Source: Lachnospiraceae bacterium | GTDB lineage: Bacteria; Bacillota; Clostridia; Lachnospirales; Lachnospiraceae | Length of the DNA: 64,000 bases | Assembly: GCA_017480565.1 (NCBI GenBank) | Contig: JAFVAL010000020.1 | Location: 29,412-93,411, forward strand | Reading direction: 5' to 3' | In this document: piece after piece, positions 15,215 through 24,190 of the stretch | How the letters are laid out: each line of letters begins with the position of its first letter | Numbering within the stretch: position 1 is the first letter of the stretch | Notes under the pieces: generated by a model | Seen by the model: only the letters and a program-made list of their open reading frames with translations | The model's database searches: none | What the model was told of the DNA's origin: nothing | Translations under genes and position numbers: made by a program

Positions 15215-15928
15215 TTATGCAATTGTCACCTGTTTTTTTGCCTTTAACATCTCGTAGACTTCCGCCTCAGAAGCTGCCTTGTAGGGATTTAAAAGCAATT
15301 CTCCCACAGACCCGAACACGCCGGCAAGGCCGCACAGGATCTCCCAGCCGATAAACGACAGATGAAAGACAAACAAATTCCACTTCTCTCCTTCGGTTAA
15401 GATCTTACTCAGTTCAAATACTTCATTCGTGTCACGTTTCGGGTCCTCCGCCAGAATATAAGGGATCATCGAGTGCTCCAGATACTTGATCACGCCCGGG
15501 ACGATTAAGAGCAGGCCCCACAAAATGACTTCTGCCGCTCTACGAACTCCCGCCTTAAAAATCGGCAGATAGTTCTGATCTCTAAATCCAAAGAAAATGT
15601 TGTCAAGTCCGGCATTCTCCCCGGTCCGGTTGATCAGGAAAAACCGGTTCTTCCCGACGGAGGCAATGTTGCCTACAAAGATTCTCACAATAAGATTGAT
15701 GCCTAAGATCGCGAGCACACGCCCCAGATATGCCCAGGTCAGGACACTTCGCATAAATGCTTCCGCGTGCTCTAAGTCTTCCGCCGTGACTTCGAAATGA
15801 ATCCCCGTTCCAAGGCTGTCCACAATCTCGGTGATCAGTACAATCGCAACACTAAATAACAGATTTCTCCAGATACTGGCGAAGCCTTTTCGCTTCGCTT
15901 CTTTGATGGACCAGGTTCTCTTCGCCAA
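15215..15928 (-). CDS. DUF975 family membrane protein
   Basis: 237 residues from TTG 15928, which follows AAGGAGGG at 8 nt; a longer frame exists but lacks a ribosome site. The protein starts AKRTWSIKEAKRKGFASIW, characteristic of DUF975, and has several membrane segments (LLFSVAIVLITEIV, VLAILGINLIVRIFVG, VILWGLLLIVPGVIKYLEHS, LFVFHLSFIGWEILCGLAGV). The ALADDP-like ILAEDPKRDTNEVFELSKIL stretch between the last two is also typical of the family. Function unknown; the family is widespread in Firmicutes. Divergent from the small membrane protein at 16128. Confidence 0.85.
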   Translation of the reverse strand: MAKRTWSIKEAKRKGFASIWRNLLFSVAIVLITEIVDSLGTGIHFEVTAEDLEHAEAFMRSVLTWAYLGRVLAILGINLIVRIFVGNIASVGKNRFFLINRTGENAGLDNIFFGFRDQNYLPIFKAGVRRAAEVILWGLLLIVPGVIKYLEHSMIPYILAEDPKRDTNEVFELSKILTEGEKWNLFVFHLSFIGWEILCGLAGVFGSVGELLLNPYKAASEAEVYEMLKAKKQVTIA

Positions 15929-16018
15929 AATTGGTCCCTCCTTGTTTAAGTGATACTTCATTCTACCATAAAATGCAGGAAAACGACCCATTTTTCTTCT
16001 CATTTTCGAAAATAATTC

Positions 16019-16047
16019 TTTTCAAGTGCAGATAAAAGCGATATAAT
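16019..16047 (+). promoter_or_regulatory. Promoter of the small membrane protein gene
   Basis: TTTTCA (16019-16024), 17 nt spacer, perfect TATAAT (16042-16047). Confidence 0.7.
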
Positions 16048-16127
16048 GAGTCTATTGCAGGGACGGGTTTTCTCGTTCCTCTTAAAAATGGACATTCGCG
16101 CATAGCGCATCTATTAGGAGGATAGTA

Positions 16128-16355
16128 ATGAAGAAGTTTCTCAAGGTACTCCTCGGAGCAGCGGCAGCCGGTGCCTTTGTCGGCGGTGCCTTTTATGCCA
16201 TCAAGAAAGCTGCGAAGAAGGATGCAGAAGCAGAGTACGTGACAGAGGAAGTCACGACGGAGGCAGTCGAGGAAGTCGATGAGCCGAGGGAGGAGCGTGT
16301 TTATACCACCATTCCTTCCACACAGCAGGAAGCTGCAGATCCTGCAGAAGAATAA
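16128..16355 (+). CDS. Small membrane-anchored acidic protein
   Basis: 75 residues. It opens with a short hydrophobic Gly/Ala helix (LLGAAAAGAFVGGAFYAI), then Lys-rich KKAAKKD, then an acidic Thr/Glu tail (EEVTTEAVEEVDEP). GGAGG 7 nt before the ATG, a consensus promoter and a following terminator make it a real single-gene unit. The layout resembles YtxH-like small Gly-helix proteins but no family can be assigned. Possibly a membrane-tethered stress or envelope protein (inference). Confidence 0.75.
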   Translation: MKKFLKVLLGAAAAGAFVGGAFYAIKKAAKKDAEAEYVTEEVTTEAVEEVDEPREERVYTTIPSTQQEAADPAEE

Positions 16356-16390
16356 GCTGCAGCGCAGATCAATTAAAAAACGGCAACAAA

Positions 16391-16414
16391 AAGAGGAGTG
16401 AATTCACTCCTCTT
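16391..16414. terminator. Bidirectional terminator between the small protein gene and pfkA
   Basis: A 24-bp perfect palindrome (arms AAGAGGAGTGAA and its complement) with a T-rich flank on each side: TTTCTT on plus and TTTTTG on minus. It can end both convergent genes. Confidence 0.85.
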
Positions 16415-16433
16415 TCTTACTATCATACGTTTT

Positions 16434-17411
16434 TTATCTGGTCAGATCCGTCGCGGTCTGGAACATGTACTCGTTGATATCCTTCTTCATCGACAGTGCT
16501 TCATCAATGTCGAAATCTGTGTACGTTCCGTTCTTATACGCCACGACACGGTTGGTCTGTCCAAAGGCAAGCAGATCCACCGCAACAGAGCCCATCATGG
16601 AAGCATAGACACGGTCCTTACAGGTCGGTGTGCCGCCACGCTGAATATGTCCAAGGATCGTCGCTCTCGTGCCGATGCCGGTCGCTTCCTGGATACGCTT
16701 TGCCATCTCCACGGAATCACCGATGCCCTCAGCATTGATGATAATGTGGTGCTTGCTGCCGGTCTGCTGACGTCTCTTGATATGATCGATGATCGCCTGC
16801 TCGTTCCCGTCATAACGCTCATTGACCAAAATGTCCTCGGCGCCGCCCGCGATACCAGTATAAAGTGCGATAAAGCCAGCCTTGCGGCCCATAACTTCTA
16901 CGATCGAGACGCGGGAGTGAGACGTGGAGGTATCACGAATCTTATCGATACACTCCATCGCGGTGTTGATTGCGGTATCAAAACCAATCGTATACTCGGT
17001 GCAGGCAATGTCTAAATCGATCGTTCCCGGAACACCGATGGTGTTGATGCCCAGCGCGGAGAGCTTCTGCGCACAGCGGAAAGAACCGTCACCGCCGATG
17101 ACGACAAGACCTTCGATGCCATTCTTCCGGCAGACCTCAGCCGCCCTCTGCTGGCCTTCCTCGGTCATCATCTCCTGACATCTTGCGGTATATAAAATGG
17201 TACCGCCGCGCTGAATGATCTCACACACAGAGCGGTAATCCATGTCGATGATCTCTTCATTGATCAATCCTGAATATCCACGAAGAATACCCTTGACTTC
17301 CATTCCATACTTAGAAAGAGCTGTTCTGACAACAGAACGGATCGCCGCATTCATGCCCGGCGCATCGCCGCCACTTGTTAAAACACCAATTCTTTTGATC
17401 TTGCTTTCCAT
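16434..17411 (-). CDS. pfkA: ATP-dependent 6-phosphofructokinase
   Basis: 325 residues, the standard bacterial length. It phosphorylates fructose 6-phosphate in glycolysis. Visible motifs: GVLTSGGDAPGMNAAIR (ATP site), VVIGGDGSFRCAQ, VPGTIDLDIACTEYTIGFDTA (catalytic Asp of TID, with Leu where E. coli has Asn), EVMGRKAGFIALYTGIA and TILGHIQRGGTPTCKDR. It has its own consensus promoter downstream of dnaE, so it can be made apart from the dnaE operon. The sequence reads as an ATP-type enzyme rather than PPi-type because of the GGDGS motif. Confidence 0.97.
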   Translation of the reverse strand: MESKIKRIGVLTSGGDAPGMNAAIRSVVRTALSKYGMEVKGILRGYSGLINEEIIDMDYRSVCEIIQRGGTILYTARCQEMMTEEGQQRAAEVCRKNGIEGLVVIGGDGSFRCAQKLSALGINTIGVPGTIDLDIACTEYTIGFDTAINTAMECIDKIRDTSTSHSRVSIVEVMGRKAGFIALYTGIAGGAEDILVNERYDGNEQAIIDHIKRRQQTGSKHHIIINAEGIGDSVEMAKRIQEATGIGTRATILGHIQRGGTPTCKDRVYASMMGSVAVDLLAFGQTNRVVAYKNGTYTDFDIDEALSMKKDINEYMFQTATDLTR

Positions 17412-17469
17412 GTTTATCCTTTCTGATCATCTGTTCTGATGACATGTGCACGAAAACCTTAACAGGTAT

Positions 17470-17498
17470 ATTTTACCCTGAAGCGGTGCCGATTGCAA
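17470..17498 (-). promoter_or_regulatory. Promoter of pfkA
   Basis: TTGCAA (17493-17498), 17 nt spacer, TAAAAT -10 (17470-17475). Confidence 0.75.
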
Positions 17499-17516
17499 CT
17501 ATTTTAACAAAACTCA

Positions 17517-20500
17517 TTACTTCAGCGCAATATTTTTCTTGCCAAACACTCCCTTTAGCTGATCGATCAGACCTTCCGATGCTTTGACGTTGCGGCTTGC
17601 GGGAAGTCGCTTGATCGCACGCTCCTTTTTCAGGTAAATGACGACCGCATCCCTGCCATCCACCGGTGCCAAGATCTCTAACAGCTTGGACTCATTTGCC
17701 CGGTAGGAGGCAACGTCATCAAACTGCACCCACAGCTCTCTCGGAAGATCATCAAACGAAGTAATCTCTTCCGCAATCAGTTTCGCATCTTTGTCTTCCT
17801 CGACGGAGACACGCCCTCTGACAAGAACCTTCTTATCGATCTCCATGAGCGGCCGGTACCGATCGTAATCTTTCGGGAAAACGATCGTCTCCACCGTTCC
17901 CAGCATATCTTCGATCGTCAGAAATGCCATCATGGTATTGTTTTTCGTCGCCTTCACAGATTTCTCTGCGATGATGCCGCCGATCACCGCCCTGGCATTG
18001 TCCTGCACCTTGACCGCAAGATCCTCTTCGTTCCAGATGAAATCCGCGGATGTATTCGTGATCTTTTTCTTCCAAAGCCCGGCCACCTCTTCCATCGGAT
18101 GTCCGCTGACATAGATGCCTAAGACTTCTTTCTCAAAGGTCAACTTCTCGGCTTTGGAAAACTCCGGCACATCCGGATACTCTGCCTCAAACTGCGTCCG
18201 TTCCTCTTCTCCCATGAAGTCAAAGAGAGACATTTGCCCGGAGATCTTTTTCTTCTTCTCCTGCGAAGTCTGATCGGAGATCTGGGTGTACATCATCATC
18301 TTCTGTCTGCGGGAGCCCGGCAGCGTGTCCAGTGCCCCGGCTTTGATCAGATTTTCGATCGCACGTTTGTTGAGCTCTCCGTCCATTCGGGTGATCAGAT
18401 CTTTTAACGATGTAAACTTGCCGTTCGCATTTCTCTCCGCGACGATCGAATCGATCGCAGGTCCGCCAAGGCCTTTGACCGCACTGAGCGCATACCGGAT
18501 TGCCCCGCCTGACACGGAGAAGTCTCTCTCTCCCTCGTTGATGTCCGGCGGCAGGATCGAAATCTTCATCTGCCGGCATGTCTGAATGTACTCGGAGCAT
18601 TTCGAACTGTTATCAATGACCGACGTCATCAGCGCGGCCATAAATTCGACCGGATAGTAATACTTTAACCATGCGGTCTGGTAAGCCACGACCGCATAAG
18701 CAGCCGCGTGCGACTTGTTAAATGCATAGCGGGCGAAGTCCGTCATCTCATCGAAAATGTGGTTTGCCACGGCAGGTTCAATCCCTAAGGCCGCGCAGCC
18801 GGGCACACCCTCGGTCTCATTTCCATAGACGAAGTTCTTACGCTCCCGCTCCATGACATCCGCTTTCTTCTTGGACATCGCACGGCGCACCAGATCGCTG
18901 CGGCCATAGCTGTAGCCCGCAAGATCACGCACGATCTGCATGACCTGCTCCTGGTAAACGATGCAGCCGTAGGTCGGCTCCAGAATCGGTTTTAGCTGCG
19001 GCGTCTCATAGATAATCGTCTCCGGGTGATCCTTGCCCTTAATATACTTCGGGATGAAATCCATCGGACCCGGCCGGTAAAGCGAGATACCGGCGATCAC
19101 ATCTTCGATATTGCCGGGCTTTAGCTCCTTCATGAAGCTCTTCATGCCTGCACTTTCTAGCTGGAACACGCCCTCGCAGCGTCCAGAAGAGATCATATCG
19201 TAAATGTTCTTATCCGCGTATGAAATGGTCTCGATATCGACACCGGCCATCTTTGCCGCACTCTGAATCACGGTGAGTGTACGAAGGCCCAGGAAATCCA
19301 TTTTCAAAAGACCGAGCTCTTCGAGTGTTGTCATCGTGTACTGCGTCGTGATCGCATTGTCCCCGCCCATGGAGAGTGGTACATACTCATCAACCGCCTC
19401 TTTACTGATCACAACACCGGCAGCGTGCATCGAAGTATGTCTCGGCAGTCCCTCCAGACGTCTCGACATATCGATCAGGTAACGCATCTTCTCGTCACCG
19501 TCATAGAGCTCTCTGAGTTCCTTGCTCATCGTGAGCGCTTTATCGATCGTAATACCGAGCTCGTTGGGGATCATCTTTGCAACCTGGTCTGCGGTTGCGT
19601 AAGGCAGATCCAGGGCACGTCCCACATCACGGATCACCATCTTGGCGGCCATCGTACCAAAGGTCACGATCTGAACGACCTTTTCCTTGCCGTACTTACG
19701 GCTGACATAATCGATCACTTCCTGCCGCCTCGTGTAGCAGAAGTCCACGTCGATATCGGGCATCGTCACACGTTCCGGGTTTAAGAAACGCTCAAACAGC
19801 AGGTTATAACTGATCGGGTTAATATCCGTGATGCCCAGGCTGTAGGCAACGATACTGCCTGCTGCGGAGCCTCGTCCCGGTCCGACTGCAATCCCGTGAT
19901 CCTTCGCGTACTTGATGAAATCCCAGACGATCAGGAAGTAGTCGACAAAGCCCATACTCTCGATCGTGGAAAGCTCATACTCCATGCGGTCTTTTAAGTC
20001 CTGCGTCGGTGTTCCATAGCGGCGGGCAAGACCATTTGCACAAAGCTCACGTAAATAGCTCTTGGCAGTATAGCCTTCCGGCACCGGATAGACCGGCAGC
20101 TTGTACTCGCCAAACACGATCGTCACATCGCAGCGTTCGGCAATCTTGTGGGTATTCTCAATCGCTTCCTGCGCATACGGAAAGAGCGCTCGCATCTCCT
20201 CTTCGGATTTCAGATAATACTGGCCGCCCTCGTAGCGCATCCGGTTCTCGTCATTGACTTTCTTCTGTGTCTGGATGCAAAGCAAAATGTCATGCGACTC
20301 TGCATCGGAGGCGTAGGTATAATGCACGTCATTGGTGCAGACAAGGTCGATGCCGGTCTCTTCATGCATGCGAAGCAGGCCTTGATTGACCATCTTCTGC
20401 TCCGGCATCCCGTGATCCTGTAGCTCCAGGAAGAAATTGCCTTCTCCGAACACAGACTGGAGGTGGAGTGCACTCTTCTTTGCCTCTTCATAAAAGCCCC

Positions 20501-20945
20501 TGCGCAGGTTCATCGCCACTTCTCCTGCCAGGCAGGCGGAAAGCGCAATGATGCCTTCGTGGAACTCATTTAACACCTCGTAGTCCACACGAGGCTTATA
20601 GTAAAATCCCTCCGTGAAGCCACGGGAGACAATCTTGACTAAGTTGTGGTAGCCCACATCATTCTCTGCAAGCAAAATGAGATGGTGATAGCGCTCATCC
20701 GACGTTCCGCCTTCGCGCTCAAAGCGAGACCCCGGCGCGACATACACTTCGCACCCCAGGATCGGCTTGATGCCTTCCTTGCGGCAGGCCTTATAAAAAT
20801 CGATGCAGCCGTACATCACACCGTGATCGGTGATGGCAAGGCTGTCAAATCCCAGCTCCTTCGCCTGGTGCACCATCTCGGAGATCTTGCCGGAACCATC
20901 TAACAAACTATATTCGGTATGAACATGCAAATGTGTAAATGACAA
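17517..20945 (-). CDS. dnaE: DNA polymerase III alpha subunit
   Basis: About 1142 residues. N-terminal PHP domain (FTHLHVHTEYSLLDG, AITDHGVMYG), the polymerase core with the catalytic DIDVDF motif (in MPDIDVDFCYTRRQEVIDYV) and GPGRGSAAGS, the finger helices, the helix-hairpin-helix (ISLYRPGPMDFIPKYI nearby), and a C-terminal OB fold (RAVIGGIIAEKSVKATKNN, then MAFLTIEDMLGTVETIVFP). This is the DnaE1-type replicative polymerase. The usual family start is (M)SFTHLHVH, which here would be TTG 20945; GTG at 20954 and ATG at 20966 are further in-frame options. It lies between the HPr-like gene and pfkA. Confidence 0.96.
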   Translation of the reverse strand: MSFTHLHVHTEYSLLDGSGKISEMVHQAKELGFDSLAITDHGVMYGCIDFYKACRKEGIKPILGCEVYVAPGSRFEREGGTSDERYHHLILLAENDVGYHNLVKIVSRGFTEGFYYKPRVDYEVLNEFHEGIIALSACLAGEVAMNLRRGFYEEAKKSALHLQSVFGEGNFFLELQDHGMPEQKMVNQGLLRMHEETGIDLVCTNDVHYTYASDAESHDILLCIQTQKKVNDENRMRYEGGQYYLKSEEEMRALFPYAQEAIENTHKIAERCDVTIVFGEYKLPVYPVPEGYTAKSYLRELCANGLARRYGTPTQDLKDRMEYELSTIESMGFVDYFLIVWDFIKYAKDHGIAVGPGRGSAAGSIVAYSLGITDINPISYNLLFERFLNPERVTMPDIDVDFCYTRRQEVIDYVSRKYGKEKVVQIVTFGTMAAKMVIRDVGRALDLPYATADQVAKMIPNELGITIDKALTMSKELRELYDGDEKMRYLIDMSRRLEGLPRHTSMHAAGVVISKEAVDEYVPLSMGGDNAITTQYTMTTLEELGLLKMDFLGLRTLTVIQSAAKMAGVDIETISYADKNIYDMISSGRCEGVFQLESAGMKSFMKELKPGNIEDVIAGISLYRPGPMDFIPKYIKGKDHPETIIYETPQLKPILEPTYGCIVYQEQVMQIVRDLAGYSYGRSDLVRRAMSKKKADVMERERKNFVYGNETEGVPGCAALGIEPAVANHIFDEMTDFARYAFNKSHAAAYAVVAYQTAWLKYYYPVEFMAALMTSVIDNSSKCSEYIQTCRQMKISILPPDINEGERDFSVSGGAIRYALSAVKGLGGPAIDSIVAERNANGKFTSLKDLITRMDGELNKRAIENLIKAGALDTLPGSRRQKMMMYTQISDQTSQEKKKKISGQMSLFDFMGEEERTQFEAEYPDVPEFSKAEKLTFEKEVLGIYVSGHPMEEVAGLWKKKITNTSADFIWNEEDLAVKVQDNARAVIGGIIAEKSVKATKNNTMMAFLTIEDMLGTVETIVFPKDYDRYRPLMEIDKKVLVRGRVSVEEDKDAKLIAEEITSFDDLPRELWVQFDDVASYRANESKLLEILAPVDGRDAVVIYLKKERAIKRLPASRNVKASEGLIDQLKGVFGKKNIALK

Positions 20946-20990
20946 GCAATTCACCCACTTTCTCACATAAGTGTCAAGTCAAAAGATCGT

Positions 20991-21024
20991 AAAACCGCCG
21001 CTCCCCTGGAAGCGGCGGTTCTAA
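20991..21024 (-). terminator. Hairpin between the HPr-like gene and dnaE
   Basis: A perfect 10-bp GC-rich stem (AACCGCCGCT/AGCGGCGGTT at 21011-21020 and 20993-21002) with an 8-nt loop followed by only TTTTA. The T-tract is short, so it may be a partial terminator that lowers dnaE expression from the upstream operon. Confidence 0.65.
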
Positions 21025-21030
21025 AAATTC

Positions 21031-21291
21031 TTACTTTCCGGAATGGCTTAAGTACTTCTCGATGTTGGCAACCGCAGCTGCCTCATCCGCACCGTCAGCC
21101 GAAACTGTGACCTCGGAATTCTCCGAAAAGATCATCGACGTCATCCCCAGAAGGCTCTTCGCATTGACCTTTTTGTTGTCACGGATCACATAGATGCGGC
21201 TCTCGTACTGGCAGGCCATCTGCACCAAAAGTGCAACCTTTCTTCCTTCCAGGCCTCCGGCATGTTTCACTTTTACTGTTTCCTGAATCAT
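21031..21291 (-). CDS. HPr-family protein lacking His15 (Crh-like)
   Basis: 86 residues, HPr size and fold: the family motif GLHARPA reads GLEGRKVA here, so the phosphotransfer His15 is Glu. The regulatory Ser46 site is kept exactly in place (VNAKSLLGMTSM). This is the pattern of B. subtilis Crh, which is phosphorylated only on Ser46 by HPr kinase and acts with CcpA in carbon catabolite repression. The whiA-crh gene order is also as in B. subtilis, and hprK lies 3 kb upstream in the same cluster. The ATG overlaps the whiA stop codon. A sugar phosphotransfer role is unlikely; a regulatory role is inferred. Confidence 0.88.
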   Translation of the reverse strand: MIQETVKVKHAGGLEGRKVALLVQMACQYESRIYVIRDNKKVNAKSLLGMTSMIFSENSEVTVSADGADEAAAVANIEKYLSHSGK

Positions 21292-22253
21292 AATGACTCC
21301 CCCTTTTTTTGCCGCAAACTGTCGGCGATCATACTAATTTTCCGAAGCCGGTGATTGACACCGGACTTTCCGAGCGGCGGATCCAATCGTTCCCCAAGTT
21401 CCGCCAATGAGATATCAGGCTCAGAAAGCCTTAATCTCGCGATGGTCTCCAAATTGTCGGGCAAGCTTGCAAGTCCGGCATTCTGCTTGATGTATGTGAT
21501 GTCTTCCACTTGCTTTCTTGACGCATTCACAGTCTTCTTGATGTTGGCCGCTTCGCAGTTGACGCCACGGTTGATCTGATTGCGCACTTCCTTGACGATC
21601 CGGACATTCTCCAGATTCATCAGTGCCACGTGAGCGCCCATCAGATTCAGTAGGTCCACGATCTGCTCGCCTTCCTTCACATAAACCACAAAGTTCTTCC
21701 CCCGTGTCACGATCTTCGGATCGAGCGGAAAGCTTCCGATCAGATCCCGCATCATGACCGCCTTCTCATAATCCGGCGTTACGAGTTCAAAATGATACGA
21801 CTTTTCAGGGTCTGTGATGGTTCCGGCAGCAAGAAATGTACCTCTCAGATATGCTCTCTTGCAGCAATCCCTATGAAGAAGCTTCTTCTGCTCCCCGATG
21901 ATATCTTCCCCGGGAAACGCATCGTTGCTTCTTAACAGGCCAGTCTCTAAAAGAATCTCCCTCACCAGAGTATCTTCCCTTAAAATGACTGTAAATGACG
22001 CGCCTTTCTTCTGCCCTGCCCTCCGTCTTACGGAGACTTCACAGACAGCATGAAAGGCTTTCCTCATCAATGTAAAATATTTTTTTGCGACTGTCAAGTT
22101 CTCTGTTTGAATCCACAGCTGACACTTTCCCTTCTCGTCCACCGTGATCTTCCCACAGATCCCCAGAATCGCAGCCAGCTCGGCGATCCGGCAGTGTCTG
22201 CTACCCGGAAGCACCTCGCATAACTCTCTCTTTACGTCACCGGAAAAGGACAT
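21288..22253 (-). CDS. whiA: DNA-binding protein WhiA
   Basis: 321 residues. WhiA combines an N-terminal LAGLIDADG-like domain (SFSGDVKRELC, then the long basic stretch with FTLMRKAFHAV and LRGTFLAAGTI) with a C-terminal helix-turn-helix (ISLAELGERLDPPLGKSGVNHRLRKI). It is needed for chromosome segregation and cell division control in Firmicutes. The ATG at 22253 follows AAAGGAG by 8 nt. It sits 14 bases after murB and overlaps the HPr-like gene. The usual companions rapZ and yvcK are not between murB and whiA here. Confidence 0.96.
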   Translation of the reverse strand: MSFSGDVKRELCEVLPGSRHCRIAELAAILGICGKITVDEKGKCQLWIQTENLTVAKKYFTLMRKAFHAVCEVSVRRRAGQKKGASFTVILREDTLVREILLETGLLRSNDAFPGEDIIGEQKKLLHRDCCKRAYLRGTFLAAGTITDPEKSYHFELVTPDYEKAVMMRDLIGSFPLDPKIVTRGKNFVVYVKEGEQIVDLLNLMGAHVALMNLENVRIVKEVRNQINRGVNCEAANIKKTVNASRKQVEDITYIKQNAGLASLPDNLETIARLRLSEPDISLAELGERLDPPLGKSGVNHRLRKISMIADSLRQKKGESL

Positions 22254-22267
22254 GTGCTTCACTCCTT

Positions 22268-23221
22268 TTAATCGCGGTGCACTTCCACAACCTCATGATA
22301 GCCGATGATTCGCACTTCCGGCTCCAAAAAGACACCGAACTTTTCTTCGACCTTATCCTGCACATCCATGATCAGCTGGATGGCATCCTTCGTGGTACCT
22401 TCCCCGACATTGATCATAAAGCCCGCATGCTTCTCGGAAATCATCATATCGCCGACCCGGTAGCCCTTAAGCCCCGCATCTTCAATCAGCTTTCCTGCAA
22501 AATAGCCTTCCGGGCGCTTAAAGGTGCTCCCCGCGCTCGGATATTCTAACGGCTGCTTGTCTCTTCTGCGGCCATTTAAATCGCGGATCTTCGCGTAGAT
22601 CTCTTCCTTATCACCGCGTGAGAGGATGATCGTTGCACCGACCACCACATTGGTGTCTTCCTGCAAAATGCTGTAGCGATGCCCCATGCGCAGCTGCTTG
22701 ACCGTAAAATTCTCATATCGGCCAAGGCTGTTGATGACGAGAACGTCCTTTAAGACATCCTTCATCTCCCCGCCGTAGGCACCCGCATTCATGTAGATCG
22801 CACCGCCGACCGTGCCGGGAATGCCCGCTGCAAACTCAAGGCCGGTCAGCCCCGCTTCCGCCGCTTTCATCGCAAGCCCGATTAAGCTTGCGCCGGCTCC
22901 TACACGAATCATCGCATGCTCCGGATCTTCCCCTTCACTGATCGTGATGATATCCTGGGGCGGACCCATTTTCACAACAACGCCTTTGTATCCCTTGACA
23001 CTGAAAATGATATTCGTTCCATTGCCAAGGATATAGCAGTCCACACCATTTTCACTCGTGAGGAACAAAATCTTGCGCAGCTGCTCACTGTTCTCCGGCG
23101 TGACAAAGTACTCTGCAGGACCGCCGAGTTTAATACTCGTATGATTTTTTAACGGCTCGTCTAGGAGCACGCGCTCCGCAGGCACAATCTTTGTGAGCTC
23201 TTTATAAAATCCAAAGTCCAT
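22268..23221 (-). CDS. murB: UDP-N-acetylenolpyruvoylglucosamine reductase
   Basis: 317 residues. It reduces UDP-GlcNAc-enolpyruvate to UDP-MurNAc in peptidoglycan synthesis, using FAD and NADPH. Motifs: NHTSIKLGGPAEYFVTP and ILGNGTNIIFS (FAD binding), GLEFAAGIPGTVGGAIYMNAGAYGGE, the active-site Ser loop YPSAGSTFKRP and the C-terminal EPEVRIIG. The G-AGSTFKRP form is that of the Firmicute (type II) enzymes. It lies directly after the ROK kinase gene (6-base gap) and before whiA. Confidence 0.97.
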   Translation of the reverse strand: MDFGFYKELTKIVPAERVLLDEPLKNHTSIKLGGPAEYFVTPENSEQLRKILFLTSENGVDCYILGNGTNIIFSVKGYKGVVVKMGPPQDIITISEGEDPEHAMIRVGAGASLIGLAMKAAEAGLTGLEFAAGIPGTVGGAIYMNAGAYGGEMKDVLKDVLVINSLGRYENFTVKQLRMGHRYSILQEDTNVVVGATIILSRGDKEEIYAKIRDLNGRRRDKQPLEYPSAGSTFKRPEGYFAGKLIEDAGLKGYRVGDMMISEKHAGFMINVGEGTTKDAIQLIMDVQDKVEEKFGVFLEPEVRIIGYHEVVEVHRD

Positions 23222-23227
23222 ACCAGC

Positions 23228-24175
23228 TTACTTCCCCATCACCATGCGCGCTGCACCGTAGATGCCCGCATCATTGCCAAGCACCGCAAGCTTTAAGACC
23301 GTGCCGGAAAGCGCAGTCATCAGACGCGGCCGGTAATACTTCTCCACGGTATCCAGGATGATCTGTCCGGCGCGGGAGATGCCGCCGCCGATGATGATTG
23401 CTTCCGGATTGAGGATGTTAGAAATGTTTGCGCAGGCAAATGCCATCTTATCGCCGAAGATCTCAATCGCACCCTTTGCAATCGGATCGCCTTCCTTCGC
23501 GGCATCGAAAATCACCTTCGGGTTGAGCTCCGGGGCACTGCGCAGTACAGACTCTTCCTCGCTCTGCATCAGAAGCTCCGAGGCATTCTGCACGATGCCT
23601 GCTGCCGCGGTGTAACGCTCTAAGCAGCCTCTGCAGCCACAGTTGCACAGACGGTCGCCCGGCACCTTGGTGTGTCCGATCTCTCCGCCGGCACCGGAAG
23701 TACCGTTCCAGATCTTGCCATTTAAGACGATGCCGCCGCCGATGCCGGTTCCTAACGTCACCATCACGATCGTATTATAATCGGCACCGCTGCCCTTCCA
23801 CTGCTCGCCAAGCGCTGCGATATTGGCATCGTTGGATACCACGATATTCTCAAAAGGCAGGTAAGAAGCCAGCTCATGCTTTACATTAAAAATCCCCCAG
23901 CCAAGGTTTACGGCATCCACAACGGTACCGTCATCGCGCACCGCACCAGGGATACCGATGCCAAGACCGATGATCTCTTCGCTTGGGATCGCTCTCTCCT
24001 CACACTTTGCCACGACAGAAGCCGCCACATCCTTTAAAAGCTGATGCTCCGTCACTTCCTTCGTCGTCTCACGCTTTGAGACCACTTCCCACTTCTCCAG
24101 CACGTCACCCTGCTCGTTAAACAAGCCAAGCTTCACTGTCGTTCCGCCGACATCCACACCGAAAATGTAACTCAT
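23228..24175 (-). CDS. ROK-family sugar kinase, probable glucokinase
   Basis: 315 residues. ATP-binding GVDVGGTTVKLGLF at the N-terminus, substrate motif NDANIAALGEQWKG, the catalytic-loop region TLGTGIGGGIVLNGKI, GEIGHTKVPGD, and the ROK zinc-binding signature CNCGCRGCLERY with all Cys present. The pattern is that of Firmicute glucokinases (GlcK). It lies in a carbon-regulation setting, right after hprK and in one cluster with the HPr-like regulator and pfkA. Glucose as the substrate is likely but not proven from sequence. GGGAG precedes the ATG by 7 nt. Confidence 0.92.
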   Translation of the reverse strand: MSYIFGVDVGGTTVKLGLFNEQGDVLEKWEVVSKRETTKEVTEHQLLKDVAASVVAKCEERAIPSEEIIGLGIGIPGAVRDDGTVVDAVNLGWGIFNVKHELASYLPFENIVVSNDANIAALGEQWKGSGADYNTIVMVTLGTGIGGGIVLNGKIWNGTSGAGGEIGHTKVPGDRLCNCGCRGCLERYTAAAGIVQNASELLMQSEEESVLRSAPELNPKVIFDAAKEGDPIAKGAIEIFGDKMAFACANISNILNPEAIIIGGGISRAGQIILDTVEKYYRPRLMTALSGTVLKLAVLGNDAGIYGAARMVMGK

Positions 24176-24190
24176 TTGTGTACTCCCTTC